NCBI GenBank assembly: GCA_004299305.1
Contig: SCPZ01000100.1
Coordinates: forward strand, 1-64,000
Reading direction: 5' to 3'
DNA: 64,000 nt
Source of the DNA: Methylobacter sp.
GTDB lineage: Bacteria; Pseudomonadota; Gammaproteobacteria; Methylococcales; Methylomonadaceae
Of this stretch, positions 47,331-54,843 are shown one piece after another. The stretch's first letter is position 1. The number at the start of each line of letters is the position of its first letter. Made by a program: the position numbers and the translations under genes. The notes below the pieces were generated by a model. That model was not told where the DNA came from. It did not search any database and saw only the letters and a program-made list of their open reading frames with translations.

Positions 47331-49067
47331 TTATTTGTTAAGCAGTTTAAGAACGCGGTCAATAATCGGTTGCCGCTTAATTATCAGTACATAGCTTAAT
47401 AAGCCCAATATTAAACCGAACAATAATTTTCCAAAGACAGAACTTTCCTGTTCGGCTTGCGGAGCCGTTTCTGGGGTCCATTGTTTTTGTACGGTTTGCA
47501 CCGCAACTTTAGACGGTTGGTATTCGGCTTTCAGGTCAGGCAGACCTAAGCTGCGCCACTCATCATAGTCTTGCCAGATCGGGTAATCGCGTTTCCACAT
47601 GCCTTTGGTGAAATAAGGCGCAAGGCTCATACCGTGTGATTTGGGAATGCCTTTTTCATCGATGAAGCCGTCATAGACGACTAGGCTGATGTCGCCGCCT
47701 TCACCAACGCCGTTAGTGGTAAACGATTTTTCGACATGGTCATGGAACATCCAGATGCCTTGGCCGAAGCTGTGCAAGCCGTCATCGACGCCGCTTAATT
47801 CCAGGTCAATACGCTGTGCAGGCACCATGCCGTGTACGTCACGCTGAATATAGGAGCCGGGGCCGTTATCGACGCCGTCATAATGGGTTACGGTCGGCTT
47901 GTGACCGTGGATATGTACAGCCATGGCTTCGGTGTGACCGTTCAGGATTCGCAGTTTAACTTTTTCATCCTGTTTCATTTCAATCAGCGATTCCCTTAAG
48001 GTGTAAGGGAAAGAGCGGCCATTGAGCATGAAATAATCATCGGTGGCATCGGTGGTGTCGTATTCCATGTTCATGTGTTTGGCAATCAGGCGCGGATCGT
48101 TGGCTGATCTGGCAACAAGTTCATGTAACTCTTTATCCGCCGACTGGTAGTGCAGGTCGTATTCGCGGGCATATTTTTCCAGCACTGCGACCGAGGGGTG
48201 ACGCACTTGGCCTGCGCCGACATTCAGGGTTTGCGGCCAGTTGTTGGGGCGGTTTTCCTCAATAATAAAAATACCCTGCAAGCCCATAGGGATATGGGTG
48301 TGCGGCTGAACATGGCAATGGTAATACATCGTGCCCGGTTGGCGCGGCTTGATTACGTATGTTTTGCTTTGGCCCGGCATGGTATCCATGTTGCTGGTTT
48401 GTCCGACCCCATCATTGCCGCCACCGCTGTGATCCATAAACGGATGATCGATACCGTGCAAGTGTATGGAATGCGGCAAATAATGGGTGTTTTCCAGGAC
48501 CAACCAGACCACGTCATCCTGCTCGACGCGGATTACCGGGGACGGTACGCGCAGTAATGGGTTGGCTATAGGCTCGTAAATACTCAGCGTCGACATGTCA
48601 CGGGTTTTCGGCGCGAACACCCAAAAAGTCGGTTGTATGCCCGGCGCAATATCGAAGGTGGTGGTCGGGTCTTTCATGTCCGGCGAATGACCGTTGAGTT
48701 CGGCAACTTCAAGCTTGATAATGATTTTGTCAGGATCGCCGTCGCCGTCGACATCATCGGACATAGTGATGGCATCGGCGGCGAGTTGAGTTTCCATTAG
48801 CGTTCTCATGGAAACGCCGTTGGTACCCTTTACAAAAGCGGCGATGTCAGCCGGATTGTCGGGATTACAGAGTCGTGAAGCCTGTATCTTGACACCATCA
48901 ATGACTTGCTCTTTCCGCCATTCGGGAGAAGTAAAATCAGAACATACTTCTTCTACCGGCCCCATATCCACCTTGGCCGTAGGAGGTAAATCACTGGCGG
49001 CTTGACTCCAAGGATGTGTAAGGAGCATTGTTGCGCCCCACATGAAGGTAAGAAGATTTTTACGCAT
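47331..49067 (-). CDS. Multicopper oxidase, membrane-anchored
   Basis: A 578-residue exported copper enzyme. Signal peptide (LLTFMWGATMLLTHPWSQA). Copper motifs: PHSIHLHGIDHPF (about 207), MYYHCHVQPHTHIPMG (about 253, with type-1 Cys-His-Met geometry), VHIHGHKPT (about 391) and WMFHDHVEKSF (about 446). The type-1 motif lies in the first half, as in two-domain-like or type B/C oxidases rather than CueO. An acidic DDVDGDGDPDK (near 98) looks like a calcium loop of the dockerin/EF type. The C-terminus is a membrane helix (LLFGLILGLLSYVLIIKR). It oxidises an unknown substrate such as Cu(I), Mn(II) or phenolics. Divergent from selO; no clear operon. Confidence 0.88.
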   Translation of the reverse strand: MRKNLLTFMWGATMLLTHPWSQAASDLPPTAKVDMGPVEEVCSDFTSPEWRKEQVIDGVKIQASRLCNPDNPADIAAFVKGTNGVSMRTLMETQLAADAITMSDDVDGDGDPDKIIIKLEVAELNGHSPDMKDPTTTFDIAPGIQPTFWVFAPKTRDMSTLSIYEPIANPLLRVPSPVIRVEQDDVVWLVLENTHYLPHSIHLHGIDHPFMDHSGGGNDGVGQTSNMDTMPGQSKTYVIKPRQPGTMYYHCHVQPHTHIPMGLQGIFIIEENRPNNWPQTLNVGAGQVRHPSVAVLEKYAREYDLHYQSADKELHELVARSANDPRLIAKHMNMEYDTTDATDDYFMLNGRSFPYTLRESLIEMKQDEKVKLRILNGHTEAMAVHIHGHKPTVTHYDGVDNGPGSYIQRDVHGMVPAQRIDLELSGVDDGLHSFGQGIWMFHDHVEKSFTTNGVGEGGDISLVVYDGFIDEKGIPKSHGMSLAPYFTKGMWKRDYPIWQDYDEWRSLGLPDLKAEYQPSKVAVQTVQKQWTPETAPQAEQESSVFGKLLFGLILGLLSYVLIIKRQPIIDRVLKLLNK

Positions 49068-49220
49068 ACGACGACCTCAGAAAAAATACATTAAATAAAA
49101 TGACGCACCACCAAGTTAAAGCGGAGGTTTATTAACAGGGGCATTTTAACTGAATATCAAGGAGAATTCATTTTTAACGCTAGAATTAAACTCAAATTAT
49201 CAATATATAGGTTTATGGTT

Positions 49221-49319
49221 ATGTGGAAGAACTTACTGATTAATGAAGAAACCGGCACGCAGTTGCTTGCCGATACGACGGCATGGGCGGCTATTCGTCG
49301 AAAAGGGCAGGTCGAATGA
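49221..49319 (+). CDS. Possible 32-residue leader peptide before selO
   Basis: ATG 49221 to TGA 49317-49319 encodes MWKNLLINEETGTQLLADTT and twelve more residues (ending RRKGQVE). Its stop overlaps the selO start (ATGA), an arrangement for translational coupling. A second in-frame ATG lies two codons earlier. The ribosome site is poor. I recognise no family, so it may be a leader or a chance ORF. Confidence 0.3.
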   Translation: MWKNLLINEETGTQLLADTTAWAAIRRKGQVE

Positions 49320-50923
49320 ACTCTCCAATAAAAACTTCCGGGCTCGATGACTTGCGCTTCGATAATCGTTTTATACGTGAGTTACCCGCCGATCCTGAAG
49401 TCATTAATAATCGACGTCAGGTGTTTAGCGCCTGTTATTCGAGGGTGTTAGCGATGCAAGTCGCCAATCCGAAAATGGTCGCTTATTCCAGGGAGGTTGC
49501 CGAGTTACTGGATTTGAGTCAGGAGGATTGCGAAGCCGATTATTTTACCCAAGTATTTGTCGGCAATCGTCTGTTATCCGGCATGGCCCCCTATGCAACC
49601 TGCTACGGCGGTCACCAGTTCGGTAACTGGGCGGGGCAGCTCGGTGACGGTCGCGCTATTAATTTAGGTGAGGCAGTTAACGGTAAAGGTGAGCATTTTA
49701 CCTTGCAGCTGAAAGGCGCAGGTGAAACGCCTTACTCAAGAAGCGCAGATGGTTTGGCGGTGTTACGCTCCTCAGTACGCGAGTTCTTGTGCAGCGAAGC
49801 CATGCATCATCTGGGCATACCGACTACGCGGGCATTGAGCCTGATACTGACCGGCGAGGAGGTTATTAGGGATATGTTTTATAACGGCAATCCCAGACCC
49901 GAGCCGGGCGCCGTGGTGTGTCGGGTTGCGCCGTCATTTACCCGTTTCGGCAGTTTCCAGATTTTTGCCGCCAGGGGGGATCTTGAGTTGTTGAAAAAGC
50001 TGGTGGATTACACCATCCGCACCGACTTTCCGCATTTGGGCGAACCGTCGTTTGAGGTTTACCTAAAATGGTTCGAAGAGGTCTGCCGCAGGACTGCGGA
50101 GATGATCGTACATTGGCAGCGTGTCGGTTTCGTTCATGGCGTGATGAATACCGATAATATGTCGATACTCGGTCTCACCATAGACTACGGTCCTTACGGT
50201 TGGTTGGAAAATTACGATCCTAATTGGACGCCTAATACTACCGATGCGACGGATCGCCGCTATCGTTTCGGCAACCAGCCGCAAATCGCTTTCTGGAATC
50301 TTGGGCAGCTGGCCAATGCCATCTATCCTTTGATAGAGCAAGTTGAACCCCTACAGCAAGCAATCAATGCTTATAAAAACACCTTTGAGCGAGGTTGGCA
50401 AAACATGGTCGCCTCTAAGTTGGGATTGAATGTTTTTGATCCGGCCAGTGACAATGAGCTGAACACCGAGTTGTTAATCCTGCTGCAATTGGTTGAAACG
50501 GACATGACTATTTTTTATCGCAAGCTGGCGATGCTGGTTATGGATGTTGAGCTTAGCGATGAGGTTTTGATGATGCCGCTGATGGAAGCCTATTACGTGC
50601 CGGAGCAGTTAACCGAGGATTACAAGGCGCGTCTTGGCCGGTGGCTCAGGCGTTATATAAAGCGAATTCAAGATTCCGGCATAGCTGATGCTGAGCGGCG
50701 CCAGACCATGAATGCCGTAAATCCCAAATACGTATTGAGGAATTATTTGGCTCAACTGGCGATAGACAAAGCAGAGCAGGGTGATTTCTCGATGGTTAAT
50801 GAGTTATTGGAATTGTTGCGTCATCCCTACGACGAGCAGCCCGGCAAAGACGAGTTCGCCTTAAAACGTCCCGATTGGGCAAGGCAAAGGGCGGGGTGTT
50901 CAATGTTGTCGTGTAGTTCGTAG
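49316..50923 (+). CDS. selO: Protein adenylyltransferase SelO (YdiU)
   Basis: Pseudokinase-fold enzyme that attaches AMP to Ser/Thr/Tyr of proteins in oxidative stress. In 535 residues: GGHQFGNWAGQLGDGRAINL (about 97-116), QLKGAGETPYSRSADGLAVL (about 130), SSVREFLCSEAMHHLGIPT and the catalytic VHGVMNTDNMSILGLTIDYG with Asp-Asn and metal Asp of DYGPYG. The C-terminus RAGCSMLSCSS keeps the Cys pair that corresponds to the redox motif; in eukaryotes the equivalent carries selenocysteine. ATG 49316 is preferred over 49283 because it overlaps the short upstream ORF and lies near GGCAGG. The mature length is slightly over the E. coli 478, normal for many proteobacteria. Confidence 0.93.
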   Translation: MNSPIKTSGLDDLRFDNRFIRELPADPEVINNRRQVFSACYSRVLAMQVANPKMVAYSREVAELLDLSQEDCEADYFTQVFVGNRLLSGMAPYATCYGGHQFGNWAGQLGDGRAINLGEAVNGKGEHFTLQLKGAGETPYSRSADGLAVLRSSVREFLCSEAMHHLGIPTTRALSLILTGEEVIRDMFYNGNPRPEPGAVVCRVAPSFTRFGSFQIFAARGDLELLKKLVDYTIRTDFPHLGEPSFEVYLKWFEEVCRRTAEMIVHWQRVGFVHGVMNTDNMSILGLTIDYGPYGWLENYDPNWTPNTTDATDRRYRFGNQPQIAFWNLGQLANAIYPLIEQVEPLQQAINAYKNTFERGWQNMVASKLGLNVFDPASDNELNTELLILLQLVETDMTIFYRKLAMLVMDVELSDEVLMMPLMEAYYVPEQLTEDYKARLGRWLRRYIKRIQDSGIADAERRQTMNAVNPKYVLRNYLAQLAIDKAEQGDFSMVNELLELLRHPYDEQPGKDEFALKRPDWARQRAGCSMLSCSS

Positions 50924-50956
50924 TCTTGGGCAACTCGCAATAAATAAAAATACAAT

Positions 50957-51113
50957 AGAACACGGATGACACGGATGACACGGATTAAACGGATTAAACG
51001 GATTAAACGGATAATCACCGATTAAAACCCCAGAATATTTTGAAAAAATCTGTGTAAATCCGTCCTATCCGTGTCGCCTAGAGGCGCCTACTTTTGGCAT
51101 CCGTGTTCCATTT
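50957..51113. repeat. ATCCGTGT-family repeat array downstream of selO
   Basis: Tandem ACGGATGACACGGATGACAC then GGATTAAACGGATTAAACGG (50963-51013), followed by the complementary AATCTGTGTAAATCCGTCCT side and GTGTCGCCTAGAGGCGCCTA at 51072-51091. Together the two halves make a large imperfect hairpin. The right half matches 13854-13950. Confidence 0.8.
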
Positions 51114-51172
51114 TTCTAGCTGCTGAGTTGGCAAGATTATAGGGTGCGGTAGTTTATCTTTTGCGAGTTACC

Positions 51173-51577
51173 TTAGTCTTGGTTTTGGATTAGCGCCCGC
51201 CTAAAATCGACCAGCATCGTCAGGCCTTCCGGTCCTATCGCCAGTCCCCGTATGCCGACCAGTTTAGTGCGGGCGGCGATCAGGGAGGGCAGGGGATGGA
51301 TGGCATTGATCTCCAGGCGGCGCAACTCCACTGGATTGGAAACCTCCACGGCATAGTCTCCTGCCGAATGTTTCATCAGGAGGATACGGCGGGAAGCGCT
51401 ATTTTGTGCATCTTCGCAGGACAATCCCAGAAGCCGCTCTACCGTTAGCGTCGTACCGGCTTGACCGGCAGACAATTGCGTGCGCACCTGTGCCGCTTCA
51501 ACGGCGAAGCGGTGGCCGCCCGCCATGAAGAATACCATTTCCAGTGTGTCGGACTTGAGGCTGGAGGGAGTGTTCAT
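51173..51577 (-). CDS. CheW-like adaptor protein (short)
   Basis: A 134-residue CheW-fold protein with LEMVFFMAGGHRFAVEAAQV at the start and GIRGLAIGPEGLTMLVDFRR at the end, matching the two halves of the fold, though the middle is divergent. It overlaps the preceding CheW gene by 4 bases (ATGA), so they are translated together. CheW proteins link receptors to CheA; a Wsp-type system has two (WspB and WspD). This one is the last gene of the cluster. It may be the more specialised adaptor, given the low conservation. Confidence 0.75.
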   Translation of the reverse strand: MNTPSSLKSDTLEMVFFMAGGHRFAVEAAQVRTQLSAGQAGTTLTVERLLGLSCEDAQNSASRRILLMKHSAGDYAVEVSNPVELRRLEINAIHPLPSLIAARTKLVGIRGLAIGPEGLTMLVDFRRALIQNQD

Positions 51578-52092
51578 CCCTGTCCGCGCTGGTAATCTTC
51601 GAAGAGGCGGTCCAGGTCGAGGATGGCGACCGGCGTATCCTGATGCCGAATTAATCCTGATACGATACGCCGCATATGTTCCGGCAAGGTCGTGGGCGGT
51701 GGTTGAATCGCGCTTTGCACCACATCCAGCACATCCACCACTCGATCTACGCGAATCCCGCTGTGCATTCCGCCGCCTTGACCGCGCAGAATTGATGAGC
51801 TTGGCGCCGGGTCAGTTGCAGGTTTTCCCAGCAATTCTGCGAGTCGGATGACTGACTCGATGTTGCCGCGCACATTAATCACCCCTTCCAAGGACGGTGG
51901 GCAACCTGGAACAAAGAAAACCTCCACTGCCGACATAATTTCGCTAATCGACTCTCCAGAAAAGGCGAACCATTCGCCGTCCAGCTCAAAAATAACCAGC
52001 TTGACTATTGGTTCGTCAACATTGACGATTTTTGCAGATGCATCGTGCCGTAAGCTAAGAATTTTATCCAGACCGCTTTGTTCCTGGTCCAT
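51574..52092 (-). CDS. cheW: CheW adaptor protein
   Basis: A 172-residue adaptor linking the receptor array to the CheA kinase. It carries LVIFELDGEWFAFSGESISEI near 30, VINVRGNIESVIRLAELLGK near 80, and VDRVVDVLDVVQSAIQPPPT, all typical. The start has GGAG 8 bases upstream. It follows the Hpt-REC-REC-GGDEF gene by 14 bases. In the Wsp analogy it would be WspB or WspD. Confidence 0.88.
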   Translation of the reverse strand: MDQEQSGLDKILSLRHDASAKIVNVDEPIVKLVIFELDGEWFAFSGESISEIMSAVEVFFVPGCPPSLEGVINVRGNIESVIRLAELLGKPATDPAPSSSILRGQGGGMHSGIRVDRVVDVLDVVQSAIQPPPTTLPEHMRRIVSGLIRHQDTPVAILDLDRLFEDYQRGQG

Positions 52093-52106
52093 AACTGTCT
52101 CCGAAT

Positions 52107-53786
52107 TTATGTAGCGTAAATCACTACGCGGTTGCGTCCCGAATGTTTAGCCTGATACATGGCCTTGTCTGCGGCTTCGATCAAGGTTTCCACACATTTT
52201 AACTGCGGAAAGGCGGCGACGCCGCAACTGAAGGTACAGAAAAAATCGACATCTCCAGCGTGAAACAATACCTTGCTGAAATCTTCGCGCAGTTGCTGCA
52301 TGGTCTGCTCCGCCTTTTCCAGCATAACATCGTGCATGATTATGGCGAATTCCTCGCCACCGTAGCGTCCTACCAAGTCTGTATCACGCAAGCGCTGCTG
52401 CAAAACCCGTGCTAATGCCAGCAGCACTTGGTCGCCGACCGGGTGACCGTAGCTGTCGTTAACGGATTTAAAACGATCCACGTCAATCATCGCGAAACAA
52501 ACGGTGTGGTTTTGGCGGCGTGCGCGACCGATGGCGCTGTCCAGGAATTGGGCGATGGCGGTATGGTTGAAAAGGCCGGTCAGGCTGTCGCGCATCATCA
52601 GTGAACGCAACACGCGCATGCGCTCGGCTCGCAGCGCCACCGAGGTCACCAGGTAATCGGGATCTATCGGTTTGGTGAGAAAACCCTCCACGCCGACACG
52701 CATGGCGGAGAATTGTTTTTTTTGGTCGGTCTCGCTGGACAGGAACACAATCGGCAGACCAACATAATCCGGCACTTGGCGGATCAGCTTGGCCATGTCA
52801 TACCCGGAACATCGGGGCATGTACATATCCATCAACACCAGGTCGGGTTTGAATTCGCCGACTACATCCAGCACGGTTTCCAGTACGTCAGTGGTACGGG
52901 TAACCATCCCGGCATTTTCCAGAATCAAGGCGTGATATTGGGCGATCTCAGGTTCGTCATCCACCACCAGCACCCGGAAAGATTCAGGCTCGCTGTGGCG
53001 TGTCAGCAAGTCGAGGGACGCGACCAGCTCCAGCGCCGAAACAGGTTTGGGGAAGTAGGCCTCGCCACCCGCTTGTATGGCGCGCAGACGGGCGTCGAAA
53101 TCGCGCCGGGCGGATACGAAAATAGCGGGAAAGCGGATGCCATGCTTTTCGCGCAGGTCACTGAGCACCTTGGTGCCTTCGCTATTGCCTTCCGGGAAGA
53201 TGATGTCCATGATCACCGCGTCCGGCTGTTTTTTCAGCGCGGCATCGCGCAAGTCCGCCGTATTATTGAACAGCACGGTTTTATAACCGAAACATTGCAG
53301 CTGCGTGCTGAGCTGTTCAGCCGTCAATATTTCATCATCACAGATGTAAATCAGCCTCTCGTTGCTTGTCCCATATTCCGTGTTTTTCGTCGAGGGCATT
53401 TCGAAAATCAGCTGTTCGCTTTGACCTGGTGTGCTATCCGCCTGAAGAAGCGATTGGTCAAGCATTCGCTCCATGTCGGTGAGACACTCGCTTAGCTGTT
53501 GCCAGCTATCTTTGGTCAACGAGCCTGGTTTTTCCAGAATTGCCTTGGTAAATTCTTCACCTTTGGAGGCTAGCGCACTCAGCTCAAGAAAGCCGAACGA
53601 CGCGGCGGTACCCTTGGTGTTATGCAGGTGGCGATGCAGCGATGTAGCCGCCTCGCCGACGGTTGGGTCGGCCTGCAAGCGGTCAAAAAGCCTGCGCGCC
53701 TCGGCTATTCGCCCCGGCAATTGCTCAATGAAAACACCGCGCAGGCGGACAATTTTGTCGTTCAAAGAAATAGTTCTTTCGCCCAT
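52107..53786 (-). CDS. Hpt-REC-REC-GGDEF response regulator (WspR/PleD-like diguanylate cyclase)
   Basis: Output protein of the cluster: 559 residues. An Hpt domain begins the protein (LHRHLHNTKGTAASFGFLEL near 46, phosphorylatable His in HNTKG). REC1 (about 145-260) has ICDDEILTAEQ and VIMDIIFPEG; REC2 (about 270-385) has VLVVDDEPEIAQY, DLVLMDMYMPRCSG and LSSETD with GFLTKP. The GGDEF domain at the C-terminus reads RYGGEEFAIIMHD, with RDTD as the inhibitory site, so it should make cyclic di-GMP when phosphorylated. WspR has only one REC; PleD has two but no Hpt, so the N-terminal Hpt is unusual. Adjacent to the CheA and REC genes. Confidence 0.93.
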   Translation of the reverse strand: MGERTISLNDKIVRLRGVFIEQLPGRIAEARRLFDRLQADPTVGEAATSLHRHLHNTKGTAASFGFLELSALASKGEEFTKAILEKPGSLTKDSWQQLSECLTDMERMLDQSLLQADSTPGQSEQLIFEMPSTKNTEYGTSNERLIYICDDEILTAEQLSTQLQCFGYKTVLFNNTADLRDAALKKQPDAVIMDIIFPEGNSEGTKVLSDLREKHGIRFPAIFVSARRDFDARLRAIQAGGEAYFPKPVSALELVASLDLLTRHSEPESFRVLVVDDEPEIAQYHALILENAGMVTRTTDVLETVLDVVGEFKPDLVLMDMYMPRCSGYDMAKLIRQVPDYVGLPIVFLSSETDQKKQFSAMRVGVEGFLTKPIDPDYLVTSVALRAERMRVLRSLMMRDSLTGLFNHTAIAQFLDSAIGRARRQNHTVCFAMIDVDRFKSVNDSYGHPVGDQVLLALARVLQQRLRDTDLVGRYGGEEFAIIMHDVMLEKAEQTMQQLREDFSKVLFHAGDVDFFCTFSCGVAAFPQLKCVETLIEAADKAMYQAKHSGRNRVVIYAT

Positions 53787-53803
53787 GCCTAGGTGCTCCT
53801 GAA

Positions 53804-54169
53804 TTAACGGCTGTAGCGCGCCATGACGTCAGCTATCATCTGGGGCAGGGTTTCTTCCATGGAGAAATCCTTGATCATGCAAGCGTCGAGAGCCGGTTCT
53901 TCCTGCCATAAGCCAGCCGGGTTATCGCCGGTCAAAAGGATGAAGGGCAGGTTAATTCCCTGATTGCGCAGTTCGCGAAAAAGCTCAATACCGCTCACCA
54001 GCGGCATATTCATATCAGAAATCACCATGGCGATGTCCGGCGCGTCCGCAAGTTTTTCCATGGCCTCGATAGCGTTTTCCGCCGACAACACCTCGTGCCC
54101 GACCGACTCGACCACGGCAGCTGTCATTTCACAGGCAAGTGAGTCATCATCCACCACTAAAATTTGCAT
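53804..54169 (-). CDS. Single-domain response regulator (CheY-like)
   Basis: A 121-residue stand-alone receiver. ILVVDDDSLACEMTAAVVES gives the acidic pair, MVISDMNMPLVSGIELFREL the phosphorylated Asp, and FILLTGDN the switch Thr. The expected Lys is at DACMIKDFSM. No output domain, so it acts by protein contact or as a phosphate shuttle/sink in the phosphorelay between CheA and the Hpt-REC-REC-GGDEF protein. It sits between those two genes with 17 bases to the next, which supports the shuttle idea. Confidence 0.9.
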   Translation of the reverse strand: MQILVVDDDSLACEMTAAVVESVGHEVLSAENAIEAMEKLADAPDIAMVISDMNMPLVSGIELFRELRNQGINLPFILLTGDNPAGLWQEEPALDACMIKDFSMEETLPQMIADVMARYSR

Positions 54170-54358
54170 AGCATGTTTTCCAATTTGTAATTATTCAGCC
54201 ACAGATCAACAGCGATTCAACGGATTGCTATTGTTGATTTTCCTAGATTGATTCTAGGAAACCGCCACCTGATCCATTATAAACCTCATAGAAGCTCTTC
54301 TTGATAATAAGAGGGATAAGTTTTTTATATTTCAGTTTACCAGCGTGCATCCGCATTT

Positions 54359-54416
54359 AGACCTTCCTGGTTTTTAAAACCTGGAAGGTCTTGCGTGACA
54401 ATATATTTTTCAATAG
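54359..54416. repeat. Palindromic interspersed repeat, copy C
   Basis: AGACCTTCCTGGTTTTTAAA with the complementary AAAACCTGGAAGGTCTT (one mismatch in the arm), then GCGTGACAATATATTTTTCA and ATAG. It shares palindrome plus tail with copies A and B but lacks the outer segment. Confidence 0.8.
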
Positions 54417-54711
54417 CTTGAAAACGCTTTAGGCAATTGCCAAGAATAAATATACCCAAATGGCACAGGATTTTTGTTCGTCTGCAACGACTGCATGGAT
54501 GCAGGAGGTAGAGCACCAACAGTAGGCGCTTTAGGCGACGCATGGAGCAGTTGCCGAGGCGTCAAAATGGGCGCATAGTGAGCTATGCAACCATTTTTAC
54601 AACGCAGCAGACGGACAAAAAGACCAGTCAGGTGGGTATATTTTTCGCAGGAAATCGCCTTAGGCTTAAATTTTTGGTAACTGCTGCATGGAGCAATGGC
54701 CGAGGCGACAC

Positions 54712-54815
54712 AGATAGGACGGATTTACACGGATTTTTAGTCCAAACCCAGTTTGTTTGTGTTTTTAAATCCGTATTTATCCGTTTAATCCGTGTCATCC
54801 GTGTTCTATTTTTCT
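54712..54815. repeat. ATCCGTGT-family repeat upstream of CheA gene end
   Basis: AGATAGGACGGATTTACACG then GATTTTT and, 50 bases on, AAATCCGTATTTATCCGTTT and AATCCGTGTCATCCGTGTTC. The two sides are complementary and could fold into a large hairpin. Same family as 13854, 26037 and 50957. Confidence 0.75.
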
Positions 54816-54843
54816 ATGTGCTGAATGTTACAATTTTTGTTCA

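Larger units (their letters stand above)
54170..54843. other. Non-coding stretch inside the chemosensory cluster, rich in repeats
   Basis: 674 bases between the CheA and single-REC genes. It contains palindromic repeat copy C (54359-54416), the CTGCATGGATGCAGGAGGTAG repeat (54486-54510, inverted relative to 26000-26030) and ATCCGTGT-family pieces at 54712-54815. A short hairpin (CCTAGATTGATTCTAGG, near 54242-54258) may end or begin a transcript. No gene is convincing. Confidence 0.65.

Noticed and set aside
50957-51013. CRISPR array
   Set aside because: The repeat words are short, contiguous and have no unique spacers; no cas genes in the window.
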